A stretch of DNA of 41,104 nt from DASYYE01 sp035946955 (GTDB lineage: Bacteria > Actinomycetota > Actinomycetes > Streptosporangiales > Streptosporangiaceae), in contig DASYYE010000130.1 in assembly GCA_035946955.1 (NCBI GenBank), positions 1 through 41,104 on the forward strand, in the 5' to 3' direction. Below are positions 8,064 through 16,240 of this stretch, piece after piece. The translations under genes and the position numbers were made by a program. Position 1 is the first letter of the stretch, and every line of letters starts with the position of its first letter. The notes beneath the pieces were generated by a model. That model saw nothing but the letters and a program-made list of their open reading frames with translations. It searched no databases and was not told where the DNA came from.

Positions 8064-8070
8064 CGGGTCA
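8041..8070. repeat. 15-bp perfect tandem duplication at gene junction
   Basis: The unit GGCGTCATCGGGTCA occurs twice in a row (8041-8055 and 8056-8070). It duplicates the junction between the DGPF stop codon and the sigma-factor start codon, so the sigma protein begins MTPDPMTPEE and has two usable ATG codons. Removing one copy would restore the same gene order with 4 nt between stop and start. Confidence 0.9.
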
Positions 8071-8412
8071 GGCGGGCGGGACGTCCTGGAACGGGCGGAC
8101 CTCGACCGGCAGCGTGGTCGCGGCCGCCGCCTTGCGGCCCCACCCCAGCGCCGCGTCCAGGTCTGGCGCCGTGATCACGTAGATCCCGCCGATGTGTTCC
8201 TTGCCCTCGGCGTAGGGGCCGTCGGTGACCATGCCGTCGCCTCGCACGACGGTGGCGCTGCTGGCGGAGTGCAGGCCGCCGGTGAACACCCACGAGCCGC
8301 TCTCGCGCAGCTCCTCGTTGAGCCGGTGCAGGCCGGTCATGATCCCGGCCATGGTTTCGGCGTCGGGCACGCCGCCGTCGGGCTGGTAGATCGAAAGCAG
8401 GTACTGCGGCAC
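8068..8412 (-). CDS. DGPF/YCII-related protein
   Basis: A 114-residue ferredoxin-like-fold protein of the YCII/DGPF family. It shows an N-terminal strand (MPQYLLSIYQPDG), the ATVVRGDGMVTDGPYAEGKEHIGGIYVI core carrying the DGPF-type motif as DGPYAE, and a final strand with VEVRPF. The start is GTG 8412 with GAGGAGG 4 nt upstream; 9 nt separate it from the DHFR-like gene before it. DGPF proteins accompany ECF42 sigma factors in many actinobacteria and may sense or modify a small molecule, but no reaction is known. Confidence 0.9.
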   Translation of the reverse strand: MPQYLLSIYQPDGGVPDAETMAGIMTGLHRLNEELRESGSWVFTGGLHSASSATVVRGDGMVTDGPYAEGKEHIGGIYVITAPDLDAALGWGRKAAAATTLPVEVRPFQDVPPA

Positions 8413-8421
8413 GGTCCCTCC

Positions 8422-9006
8422 TCACCGGCGGGTGTACTGCGCGATGATCACGCCCTTGGTGGTCGTAACGCTACCGGTGAGCTGGAACTCGGTCAGCGGG
8501 GCGGGGCCTTCGAACAGCCGCGCGCCGCTGCCCAGGGTCAGCGGGTGGATCAGCAGTGTGTAGCGGTCGATCAGGCCCGCGGCGTGCAGGCTCCGCACCA
8601 GCGACGCGCTGCCGACGACCCCCAGGTCCGCGCCTGGGGTGGCCTTCAGCCCGGCCACCGTACCGGCCGCGTCGCCGCGCAGCAGGACCGAGTTCTGCCA
8701 GGCCCCCGCATCCTCCAGGGTCCTCGAGACAACGTACTTGGTGGCCGCGTTCATGTGTGTGGTGAACGGGTTGCCGTCGGCCAAGCCTCCCCACACGGTG
8801 ATGAAGTCCTGCCAGGTGCGGCGGCCGAACAGCATGTCGCCTGGCTTGGCCATGCCCTTGGCCATCTCGGCGCCCATCACCTCGTCGTTGTACCGCCCGC
8901 CCCAGCCGCCGTGGGTGAAGTCGCCGCGGGTGTCCTCGTCCGGGCGGCCGAGTCCCTGAACTACGCCGTCGAGGGTGACCCACATCGTGACCGTGATCGA
9001 ACGCAT
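8422..9006 (-). CDS. Dihydrofolate reductase-like (RibD C-terminal domain) protein
   Basis: A 194-residue protein of the DHFR/RibD-C superfamily (YyaP/YwjB type). The N-terminal strand (ITVTMWVTLDGVVQG), DMLFGRRTWQDFITVW, KYVVSRTLEDAG, LGVVGSASLVRSLHAAGLID and the C-terminal LTLGSGARLFEG are all diagnostic. The fold binds NADPH; the substrate is not known and true folate reduction is unlikely. GGGAG sits 7 nt before ATG 9006. First gene of the operon running into the DGPF protein and the ECF42 sigma factor, so the three are likely co-regulated. Confidence 0.9.
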   Translation of the reverse strand: MRSITVTMWVTLDGVVQGLGRPDEDTRGDFTHGGWGGRYNDEVMGAEMAKGMAKPGDMLFGRRTWQDFITVWGGLADGNPFTTHMNAATKYVVSRTLEDAGAWQNSVLLRGDAAGTVAGLKATPGADLGVVGSASLVRSLHAAGLIDRYTLLIHPLTLGSGARLFEGPAPLTEFQLTGSVTTTKGVIIAQYTRR

Positions 9007-9137
9007 GGACCAGCTCCCTTGCGTGCTGCGGACCGCCCCGATGCGGCCCGGTCACCCCCTACACGAACGAACACCGGCGAAATCGACGTCGGTGTGCGAA
9101 CGAGGCTGGCTGGCCCCGTTGCTTCTAACAGAGAAAG

Positions 9138-9152
9138 TTCTATTCTTTAGAA
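9138..9152. promoter_or_regulatory. AT-rich inverted repeat between divergent genes
   Basis: TTCTA (9138-9142), 5 bp, TAGAA (9148-9152) form a perfect inverted repeat within an unusually AT-rich island (about 9123-9160) in the 214-nt gap between the DHFR-like gene and transaldolase. A related half-site TTCTAA lies at 9123-9128. The island is a good place for a divergent promoter and operator, but I could not assign -35/-10 elements with confidence. Confidence 0.4.
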
Positions 9153-9220
9153 GAACCGAACCTGGTCGCCCTGGCCCGGCTCGCTTCCGTGTACGCACCG
9201 AACCCATTCCGGAGGGCGCG

Positions 9221-10330
9221 ATGACCAAGTTGCAGCGGCTGTACGAGGAGCAGGGCCAGAGCCCCTGGCTGGACAACCTCACCCGGCCCTACCTGACCGA
9301 TGGGACACTCGCCCGGCTGGTCGCCGACGGGATCCGGGGGGTGACCGCGAACCCCACGATCTTCGCAAGGGCCATCGAGGGTTCTGACGCCTACGACGGG
9401 CAGTTCAGCGCCCTGATCGGCCAGGGCTGCCGGATCCTGGACGCCTACTGGCGGCTCGTCACCGGTGACATCATCCAGGCCACGCAGGCGCTGCGGCCGG
9501 TCTTCGACGCCAGCGGCGGGTGCGACGGGTTCGTGTCCATCGAGGTCGCGCCCGAACTCGCCCACGACACCGCGGCTACCGTCGCCGCAGCCCGCGACCT
9601 GCACCAGCGGATCGCCCAGCCGAACCTGTTCGTAAAGATCCCCGCCACGTCCGAAGGCGTGCCAGCCATCCAGGCGATGATCGCCGAAGGCCGCAGCATC
9701 AACATCACGCTGATCTTCTCGCTGGCGCGCTACGGCGAAGTGGTCGAGGCCTACCTGTCCGGGCTGGAGACCCTGGCCGCACACGGCGGCGACCTGGGCG
9801 CCGCGCACAGCGTCGCCTCGTTCTTCGTCAGCCGGGTCGACACCGAAGTGGACCGACGCCTCCAGGCCCTAGGCACGCCGCAGGCGCAGGCCCTGCGCGG
9901 CCACGCGGCGGTGGCCCAGGCCAGGCTCGCCTACCAGATGTTCCAGCAATACTTCACAGGGCGGCGCTGGGAGCGGCTGGCTGCCCAGGGCGCACATGTC
10001 CAGCGGCCGCTCTGGGCGTCGACGTCCACGAAGAACCCCGCCTACCCGGACACCCTCTACGTGGACAGCCTCATCGGCCCCGACACCGTCAACACGCTGC
10101 CCGAGGTGACCATCGCCGCATTCGAGGACCACGGCACCGTGGCCCGCACCATCGACACCGGTACCGAGGCCGCCGCACAGGTCATGGACGGCCTGGCCGG
10201 CCTCGGCATCGACATGGACGACGTCGGCCACACCCTGGAGGACCTGGGCGTAGCCAGCTTCCACGAGTCGTTCGCCCATGTCCTGCGCACCCTGCAGGCC
10301 AAGGCGGTGCAGTTGGCCCACCAACGGTGA
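9221..10330 (+). CDS. tal: Transaldolase
   Basis: A 369-residue transaldolase. Visible blocks are the N-terminal SPWLDNLTRPYL, GIRGVTANPTIF, FVSIEVAPELAHDT, and NLFVKIPAT with the Schiff-base lysine at residue 139. Further blocks are INITLIFSLARYGEVVEAYLSG, SVASFFVSRVDTEVD and LWASTSTKNPAYPDTLYVDSLIG. It moves a dihydroxyacetone unit between sugar phosphates in the cytoplasmic pentose phosphate pathway. Length matches the longer actinobacterial type. The start is ATG 9221 with GGAGG at 9211-9215; an upstream in-frame extension to 8975 overlaps the divergent gene and is not family sequence. No partner pathway genes are adjacent, so this may be a secondary copy. Confidence 0.95.
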   Translation: MTKLQRLYEEQGQSPWLDNLTRPYLTDGTLARLVADGIRGVTANPTIFARAIEGSDAYDGQFSALIGQGCRILDAYWRLVTGDIIQATQALRPVFDASGGCDGFVSIEVAPELAHDTAATVAAARDLHQRIAQPNLFVKIPATSEGVPAIQAMIAEGRSINITLIFSLARYGEVVEAYLSGLETLAAHGGDLGAAHSVASFFVSRVDTEVDRRLQALGTPQAQALRGHAAVAQARLAYQMFQQYFTGRRWERLAAQGAHVQRPLWASTSTKNPAYPDTLYVDSLIGPDTVNTLPEVTIAAFEDHGTVARTIDTGTEAAAQVMDGLAGLGIDMDDVGHTLEDLGVASFHESFAHVLRTLQAKAVQLAHQR

Positions 10331-10381
10331 GGGACGGGCCATTTGACAGGTGCTGCCCAGAAGCGTCATCGCGGTTGGCCT

Positions 10382-10396
10382 CCGGGGGCTACCCGG
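10382..10396. terminator. Possible bidirectional hairpin after tal
   Basis: CCGGG (10382-10386) and CCCGG (10392-10396) with a 5-nt loop lie in the 77-nt gap between the convergent tal and NB-ARC genes. No T-tract follows, which is common in high-GC genomes. The support is weak because short GC hairpins are frequent by chance here. Confidence 0.3.
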
Positions 10397-10407
10397 GGGA
10401 AGCGGCG

Positions 10408-12843
10408 TCAGGCGCTCAGCACTTTGAGGTTGTCGCTGATTGCGACCGTGAGCGGGTGCCCGGGAGCGAGTTCCCGCTCGCAGTCGGCCAGCGTCCGTTC
10501 GAGACCGGCGACAGCGTCTGTGAGCCTGCCCACGGTGTGGTAGGCGGAGGCGAGGTTGGCCCGCGCGGTCAGCGTGTCCGGGTGGCTGGGGCCCGCGACC
10601 CGCTCGCAGTCGGACACGGTCTGCTCGTACAGCGGTATCGCGAGCAGCATCCGCCCTGCCGAGTGGTAGGCGGAGGCGAGGTTGCCCCGCGCCACCACGG
10701 TCTCCCGGTGGTCAGGGCCGAGGGTCCGTTCCCGGCCTGCGAGCGTCTGCTCGTAGAGTGCGATCGCTTCTGGGAACCTGCCTGCGGTGTGGCAGGCGGC
10801 GGCGAGGTTGCCCCGGGTGGCAAGGGTGTCAGGATGGTCATGGCCGAGGACGCGCTCAAGACCTGCCAGCGTCTTGGTGTAGACGGCGATGCCCTGCTTG
10901 GTCTTGCCGGCCGCGCAGCATGCGCTGGCCAGGGCGGCGCGTGCGGCCAGGGTGTCTGGGTGGGCCTCGCCGAGTGCCCGCTCGTGCTCGCGGAGGATGC
11001 GCTCGCGCAGCGGGACCGCTTCCCCCAGCCGGCCTGTGGCCTGCAGGACGGAAGCCAGGCCGGCCATTGCTGCCAAGGTCTGTTCGTTACCCGCGCCCAA
11101 GGAACTCTCGCAGGCCTGGACCGCGCGCCGGTAGGCGGTGACCGCGTCCTCCGGTCGCCCGGCCGCGCGTAGGGCTGCAGCCAGGGCGGTCCGGGAAGCA
11201 AGTGTGTCCGGGTGGCCGGGCCCCAGTGCCGACCCGCAGGCGGCAAGGCTGTCCTCATACAGCGAGACCGCTTCCGCGTGCCGTCCATCTGCCAGGCAGG
11301 CCTCTGCCAGCCTGCTGAGCGCGGCCAGGGTCGCCGGGTCGACGGAACCCAGCTTCTGCTGCCACGCGGACAGCGCCTGCCTGCACACGCTGACTGCCTC
11401 ACCGGTCTGGCCCGCCGCCTGAAGGGCAGGGCCGAGGCGGTCACAGGCATGCAGGGTGCGGGCATCGTCTTCGCCGAGAGTTCTGACACTGTCCTCCCAC
11501 AGCTCCCGCCAGTAGCGTGCGGCGGGGCTGACGAGCCGGGCCTCGTCGAGGCTGTGGCCAACACGCCGCAGCAGCGGGTACACGGCAGGAGACCACAGGA
11601 GGCCGCTGGCTGGCGGTCGCAGCGCCAGCGCGCAGGCGCGCATGGCCTGGCCAAGCTCTGGGGGGCAGCCGGAGTCGGGCCAGGCCTCGAGCAGCGCGCT
11701 GGCGGCGGTCATGGCTGCCGCCTCCAGCGCGGCCGGCGGGATGAACTGCCTGATCGCCTCCTTGACCAGCCTGTGCATGCGGACCGTCTGTGCGGTGCTG
11801 TGCGTGTCCATCGTGAGCAGGCCCACCCTGGAGAGGTCTCGCAGGACGTCGGCCACCCAGCCGTCCGCCGTCGGGGCCGCGGACGCCGCGGCACGCAGGT
11901 ATTCACTGGCAGCCATGGTCGTCAGGACGGCTGCGGGTATGCCGCCCTCATCGAGCGGTGCGACGAGCGAGAGCATGTACCAGGCAAGGGCTGTTGTGCA
12001 CAGCTCGCCTGCCCGGCCGACGGCCAGCAAGCAGGCGGCCGAGACGGTGGCCAGTCGCCCGTCCCCGTGGGTGTCGGCCATCTGCCTGCTCCTGGCCAGG
12101 TCGGCCTGGTACTCACGGCAGCTTTGGCCCCGGTTGTTCATCAGCGCGACTGCCAGCGCCAGGGCTACCGGAAGGCAGCCCAGCTCACCGGCCAGGTCGA
12201 GCGCCCCCGTCCGCTGGCCTGGATCCTCCCGCAGGCTCGTGATCAGGTAGTTCAGCGCGTCGCGTTCGCTGAACGCGCCGACCCGGACCACCGTGCAGCC
12301 CTGCCCGGCCAGCGATTCGGCGGGCAGCCGGGTCGTGACCACGACCCGTCCGGCTTGCCCACGCGGTCGCAGTCCCGCCAGGTCCGCCGGGTCGCGCAGG
12401 TCATCGAGGACGACCAGCCACGGCCGGGAGGTGCCGTCCAGCCAGCCCAGGAACCCGGCGGCGGCGCTGTCAGCGTCATCGGCAGGATCGCAGATGTGGA
12501 TGGCCGATGCTGCCTGGGCGTACCCGGTCAGAATGGAGTCCTGGCTCCTGGCCGGCACCCATGTCACCAGGTCGAGATCTTTGGACCGCCATGCCGAGCG
12601 CGCGCAGGAGACCGCGAGTTGCGTCTTTCCCGTGCCGCCCAGCCCGGGGTGCGACTGGCCGGGCGCGGCGTCCGCCTCGGTCAGCACCACCATCCCGCCG
12701 GGAGGCAGGCCGACGACGCCGTGCCCGATTCCCTCGCGCGCGACAAAGGGCGCCGCAAGGGGCGGAGGGTCACCTACCCAGACCGGCCAGGCGGCCTGGG
12801 ACCGCGCAGGGCTGGTGACGGACTTGCGGATGTGCTTTGCCAT
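10408..12843 (-). CDS. NB-ARC ATPase with C-terminal TPR array
   Basis: An 811-residue STAND-type protein. The N-terminal NTPase has a P-loop (GLGGTGKTQLA, residues 67-77), Walker B (WLVVLDDL, about 142-149), a sensor-like VVVTTRLP at about 168-174 and a GxP-type GCLPVALALA block. A middle region ends with MHRLVKEAIRQF, typical of the winged-helix arm. Residues 460-795 are eight 42-residue TPR units of the kinesin-light-chain type (consensus HPDTLAxRxNLAxAxxxAGR). The N-terminal 45 residues lack an obvious effector domain. Proteins of this build act as ligand-sensing switches in regulation, cell death or defence; the role here is unknown. It stands alone, convergent with tal. Confidence 0.85.
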   Translation of the reverse strand: MAKHIRKSVTSPARSQAAWPVWVGDPPPLAAPFVAREGIGHGVVGLPPGGMVVLTEADAAPGQSHPGLGGTGKTQLAVSCARSAWRSKDLDLVTWVPARSQDSILTGYAQAASAIHICDPADDADSAAAGFLGWLDGTSRPWLVVLDDLRDPADLAGLRPRGQAGRVVVTTRLPAESLAGQGCTVVRVGAFSERDALNYLITSLREDPGQRTGALDLAGELGCLPVALALAVALMNNRGQSCREYQADLARSRQMADTHGDGRLATVSAACLLAVGRAGELCTTALAWYMLSLVAPLDEGGIPAAVLTTMAASEYLRAAASAAPTADGWVADVLRDLSRVGLLTMDTHSTAQTVRMHRLVKEAIRQFIPPAALEAAAMTAASALLEAWPDSGCPPELGQAMRACALALRPPASGLLWSPAVYPLLRRVGHSLDEARLVSPAARYWRELWEDSVRTLGEDDARTLHACDRLGPALQAAGQTGEAVSVCRQALSAWQQKLGSVDPATLAALSRLAEACLADGRHAEAVSLYEDSLAACGSALGPGHPDTLASRTALAAALRAAGRPEDAVTAYRRAVQACESSLGAGNEQTLAAMAGLASVLQATGRLGEAVPLRERILREHERALGEAHPDTLAARAALASACCAAGKTKQGIAVYTKTLAGLERVLGHDHPDTLATRGNLAAACHTAGRFPEAIALYEQTLAGRERTLGPDHRETVVARGNLASAYHSAGRMLLAIPLYEQTVSDCERVAGPSHPDTLTARANLASAYHTVGRLTDAVAGLERTLADCERELAPGHPLTVAISDNLKVLSA
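10459..11466 (-). repeat. Eight 126-bp repeats encoding TPR units
   Basis: The 3' part of the NB-ARC gene is built of eight consecutive 126-bp units, each encoding 42 residues with the shared pattern HPDTL, RxxLA, AGR, EAI/V, LYE, ERxLG. The four units nearest the C-terminus are most alike, which suggests recent unit duplication. Confidence 0.85.
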
Positions 12844-12968
12844 GCCCCACCCCGGGAAGCAAACGCCGGGCTGTCCACACAGTCCCCGGCAACGAACGCG
12901 ACGAGGCGCAGCAGACAGGCTAGACCCGCAGAGTCAGCATGGGAACGATTACCTCGGAAATGGGCACG

Positions 12969-12982
12969 CTACTGTTGAGTAG
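12969..12982 (-). terminator. Hairpin just after fhs
   Basis: CTACT-GTTG-AGTAG (5-bp arms, 4-nt loop) starts 4 nt beyond the fhs stop codon on the minus strand; an outer GGGC/GCCC pairing reaches into the gene end. It is a possible terminator separating fhs from the downstream NB-ARC gene. The rest of the 142-nt gap shows no clear promoter. Confidence 0.4.
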
Positions 12983-12985
12983 TGG

Positions 12986-14683
12986 TCAGGTGAGCCCAAC
13001 GACATTGCCGTCGGCGTCAATATCAATGCGCTCCGCGGCGGAGTTAGCAGCCAGTCCGGGCATAGTCCGCATATCCCCGCAAATGCAGTAAATGAAGCCG
13101 GCGCCGACCGATGCTCGTGCCTCACGGACAGGGAGCCGCCAGCTGGACGGTGCGCCCTTGAGCGCTGGGTCGTGGGAGAGCGAGAGCTGGGTCTTGGCAA
13201 TGCAGACCGGCAGGCGACCGAACCCGTTGCGCTCGTAGATGTCCAGTTGCCTGGCTGCGGCTGACGAGTAGTCCACCCCGTCAGCGCCGTAGACCTGCGT
13301 TGCGATCGTCTCGACCTTGCATCGCAGCGGCGCGTCCAGCGCGTAGAGGAACCTGAAGTCACCGGGCTCCTCGGCAGCTTCGGCCACCGCCTCGGCGAGT
13401 TCCGCGGCACCGCGGCCACCGTCGGTGAAATGGGTACAGACCGCGGAGCGGACCCCCAGTGCGCCAGCGATCTCCTGGATCGCCGCATGCTCGGAGGGGA
13501 AGTCGGTGGGGAACGCGTTGATCGCCACCACCGGCGTCACACCATGCAGCCTGACATTGGCGATCTGCTTCACCAGGTTCGCGCCGCCAATGTGCACGTC
13601 CTCCGGGTTCTCCGCCACGAGTTCCGGCGGCAGCGGCCTGCCCGCCACGATGTGATAGTGGCCGGAGTGGGCCTTGAGCGCGCGGACGGTGGCGACCAGC
13701 ACCGCCGCGTCGGGCCGCAACCCGGAGACCCGGCACTTGATGTTGAAGAAGCGCTCCGCGCCCATGTCGGCGCCGAAGCCGGCTTCGGTGATCAGGAAAT
13801 CCCCCGCGTGGACGCCGATCAGGTCGGCGACCACCGAAGAGTTGCCGTGCGCGATGTTGCCGAACGGCCCCGCGTGCACGAGGACCGGCGTGTTCTCCAG
13901 GGTCTGGAGCAGGTTGGGCTTGATCGCGTCACGCATGATCACCGTCATCGCGCCCGCTGCTTTGAGCTGCTCGGCCGTGACCGGGTCGCCCGAGGCGGTG
14001 TAGCCAACCACGATCCGGCCGAGCCGCGCCCGCATGTCCTGCAGCGACACCGACAGCGCGAGTACCGCCATCGCCTCGGACGCCGCGGTGATGTCGAACC
14101 CCGTTTGCCTTGCCAGGCCGTCCTCGGCGGAGCCGAGGCCGATCGCGATCGTGCGCAGTGCCCGGTCATTGACATCGAGCACCCTGCGCCAGGTGATGTT
14201 GCGCAGGTCGATGCCGAGCGCATTGCCCTTGAACAGGTGGTTGTCCAGCATGGCCGAGAGTTGGTTGTGCGCGGCGGTGACCGCGTGCATGTCGCCTGTG
14301 AGGTGCAGGTTCATAGTCTCGAACGGGACCACCTGGCTGTACCCGCCGCCTGCGGCACCGCCCTTGATGCCGAAGGTCGGGCCCATGGACGCCTGGCGGA
14401 CCGACACCGTGGCGCGCCGGCCGATGTGGCGCATGGCCTGGCCAAGGCCGACAGTCGTGGTGGTCTTGCCTTCACCGAGCGGCGTGGGGGTGACCGCGGT
14501 GACCACCACGTAGCGGGCCCGCGGCCGATCGGCGAGCACCTCGATCGCGTCCAGGCCGATCTTGGCGACGTGCTCGCCGTGCTGCTCCACCAGCCAAGGC
14601 GGGATCCCCATCTCCGACGCCAGGTCGGCGACCGGCTTGAGTGACGCCGCCCTGGAGATCTCCACTGCGCTTGGTACCGCCAT
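12986..14683 (-). CDS. fhs: Formate--tetrahydrofolate ligase
   Basis: A 565-residue 10-formyl-THF synthetase of full family length. It shows the P-loop TPLGEGKTTT (residues 67-76), RQASMGPTFGIKGGAAGGGYSQV (split over two conserved motifs, potassium and nucleotide site region), FETMNLHLTGDMHA, ITEAGFGADMGAERFFNIKCR, and VVAINAFPTDFPSEH. It interconverts formate + ATP + THF and 10-formyl-THF. In this island it would run toward formate and make ATP at the end of methyl oxidation, as in methylotrophic acetogens; that direction is inference. The start is ATG 14683 with GAGG 6 nt upstream. It lies behind the aldehyde dehydrogenase gene, in the operon headed by an IclR gene. Confidence 0.96.
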   Translation of the reverse strand: MAVPSAVEISRAASLKPVADLASEMGIPPWLVEQHGEHVAKIGLDAIEVLADRPRARYVVVTAVTPTPLGEGKTTTTVGLGQAMRHIGRRATVSVRQASMGPTFGIKGGAAGGGYSQVVPFETMNLHLTGDMHAVTAAHNQLSAMLDNHLFKGNALGIDLRNITWRRVLDVNDRALRTIAIGLGSAEDGLARQTGFDITAASEAMAVLALSVSLQDMRARLGRIVVGYTASGDPVTAEQLKAAGAMTVIMRDAIKPNLLQTLENTPVLVHAGPFGNIAHGNSSVVADLIGVHAGDFLITEAGFGADMGAERFFNIKCRVSGLRPDAAVLVATVRALKAHSGHYHIVAGRPLPPELVAENPEDVHIGGANLVKQIANVRLHGVTPVVAINAFPTDFPSEHAAIQEIAGALGVRSAVCTHFTDGGRGAAELAEAVAEAAEEPGDFRFLYALDAPLRCKVETIATQVYGADGVDYSSAAARQLDIYERNGFGRLPVCIAKTQLSLSHDPALKGAPSSWRLPVREARASVGAGFIYCICGDMRTMPGLAANSAAERIDIDADGNVVGLT

Positions 14684-14732
14684 CTCGGCCTCGCAATGTC
14701 AGAAAAGGGGATCGGAATAGGTGGAGCCAGTA

Positions 14733-14746
14733 ATCCGGAGCCGGAT
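14733..14746 (-). other. Hairpin between aldehyde dehydrogenase gene and fhs
   Basis: ATCCGG-AG-CCGGAT is a perfect palindrome in the 71-nt intercistronic gap; in RNA it would form a 5-bp stem with a 4-nt loop. GGAGCCGGAT occurs here (14737-14746) and again at 14765-14774, inside the end of the dehydrogenase gene. It may set relative expression of the two genes by processing or partial termination. Confidence 0.35.
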
Positions 14747-14754
14747 CCGTGAGG

Positions 14755-16212
14755 TCAGTAACTGGGAGCCGGATAGGTGATCGTCTTGGTCTCAGTGAAG
14801 GTGTCCATCGGGTAGCTGCCGCCCACTCGGCCGATGCCGCTGACGGTGCCCGCCCTGCCCCCGAAGGGGAGGTGCGGCTCCCACAGGTTGGTCGAGGCGT
14901 TGATGTTGACCCATCCGGCCCTGGCATGCTCGGCGAAGGCGAGTCCGCGCTCCAGGTCGCCGGTGAAGACCGCCGCCGTCAGGCCGTAGAGCGAGGCGTT
15001 GGTCAGCTCCAGCGCCTGGCTGGCGGACTCCACCTCCACCACGGGGACCACCGGCCCGAAGGTCTCCTCGCGCTCGATCAGCATGCCAGGCACCACCCCG
15101 TCGAGCACGGTCGGCTCGGCGTAGAGCCGCGTCGGGAAGCCGCTGGCCCGGCTGCCGCCATAGCAGACCCTCGCGCCGCTGGCCACGGCGGAGGTGACGT
15201 GGGTGTCGAACTTCGCCGCCGTGGCCTCGTTGTGCAGCGGGCCCATGGTCGTTTCCTGATCGAACGGGTCACCCAGCCGGACGTTCCGCTTGGTCTCCTC
15301 GACCACCCGTTCGACGAACTCGGCCCGCACCCGCCGGTGCACCAGGAACCGCTCACCTGCGGTGCAGCTCTGGCCCGCGCACAGGTACGCCGCCTCCAGC
15401 GCTGCCGCGGTGGCGCGCTGGAGGTCAGCATCGTCGAGGACCACCATGGGGCCGTTGCCACCGAGTTCCAGGAGCTGTGCCTTGCCCGCCGCCCGCGCCG
15501 CCACCCGCGCGCCGGTGGCCGCCGACCCGACGAATCCGACACCGGCCACCCCGGCATGGCCCACCAGCGCATCGCCGACGACCGGACCCGGACCCGATAC
15601 GAAGCTGAACGCCCCGGCCGGCAGCCCGGCGCTCGCGAGGGCGCCGCTGACCACCTCGGCGAGGACCGCACAGCAGGCCGTGGTGGACACCGCGGGCACC
15701 CAGACCACTGTGTTGCCCGCCGCCATGGCTGGCGCGACCAGCTCGGCGCCCATGGTGTAGGGCCAGTTCCAGGGGCTCACCACGCCGACCACGCCGAGCG
15801 GCACCCGCACGGTGAGCGCCCTGCGGCCCGCGAAGGCTGACGCGGGCATCCCACCCGTGCTGCGCCTGGCGTCCGCACCGGCCATGGTGAAGTACCGGGC
15901 CAGCTCATCGACCTCGTCGGCGGCTTCGGTGAGGGGTTTGCCCTGGTCCTGGGTGAGCGCCCGGCTCAGCTCCGCACGCCGGGCGGTGACCTCTGCCGCC
16001 ACCGCATCGGCCCAGTCGGCCCGTTCGAACGGTGAGAGGGCCGCCCAGCCGGGCCACGCCGCCGCTGCGGCCGCCACCGCATCGTCAACGTCGGCCGGAT
16101 CGCCCACCGCGACTGTGGCGAAGGCCTGGCCGGACGCCGGGCTCACCGCCGGGGCGCTGCCGCCCCCGCCCGGCCGCCATCGCCCCCCGATGCAGAGCTG
16201 GTGGTCCCGCAT
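14755..16212 (-). CDS. Aldehyde dehydrogenase, possible betaine-aldehyde dehydrogenase
   Basis: A 485-residue NAD(P)-dependent aldehyde dehydrogenase. It shows VVSPWNWPYTMGAE (145-158), general base Glu249 in LLELGGNGP, catalytic Cys283 in CAGQSCTAGER, and the C-terminal EETFGPVVPVVEV. The lysine of the usual VxKP(A/S)E cofactor motif is replaced (NTVVWVPAVST, about 167-177), so coenzyme binding may be unusual. Given a BetA-like choline dehydrogenase 16 kb away in the same island, oxidation of betaine aldehyde to glycine betaine is a reasonable guess; formaldehyde or another amine-derived aldehyde is possible. The start is ATG 16212 with AGGGAG upstream; the longer ORF to 16305 enters the IclR gene. 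Confidence 0.85.
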   Translation of the reverse strand: MRDHQLCIGGRWRPGGGGSAPAVSPASGQAFATVAVGDPADVDDAVAAAAAAWPGWAALSPFERADWADAVAAEVTARRAELSRALTQDQGKPLTEAADEVDELARYFTMAGADARRSTGGMPASAFAGRRALTVRVPLGVVGVVSPWNWPYTMGAELVAPAMAAGNTVVWVPAVSTTACCAVLAEVVSGALASAGLPAGAFSFVSGPGPVVGDALVGHAGVAGVGFVGSAATGARVAARAAGKAQLLELGGNGPMVVLDDADLQRATAAALEAAYLCAGQSCTAGERFLVHRRVRAEFVERVVEETKRNVRLGDPFDQETTMGPLHNEATAAKFDTHVTSAVASGARVCYGGSRASGFPTRLYAEPTVLDGVVPGMLIEREETFGPVVPVVEVESASQALELTNASLYGLTAAVFTGDLERGLAFAEHARAGWVNINASTNLWEPHLPFGGRAGTVSGIGRVGGSYPMDTFTETKTITYPAPSY

Positions 16213-16240
16213 GCTGTCTCTCCCTGGCCACCGCGGCCTG

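Noticed and set aside
9520..11172. Long plus-strand open frame (550 codons) across tal and the TPR gene
   Set aside because: Arg/Gly/Pro-rich, no family resemblance, and it runs through the 3' half of tal and antisense to the NB-ARC gene; a GC-bias shadow.
10459..11466. Regular 126-bp repeats as a CRISPR or satellite array
   Set aside because: The periodicity is explained by 42-residue TPR units in a coding frame; there are no spacers or cas genes.
11212..12978. 588-codon plus-strand open frame
   Set aside because: Antisense to the NB-ARC gene with no recognisable domains or ribosome binding site.
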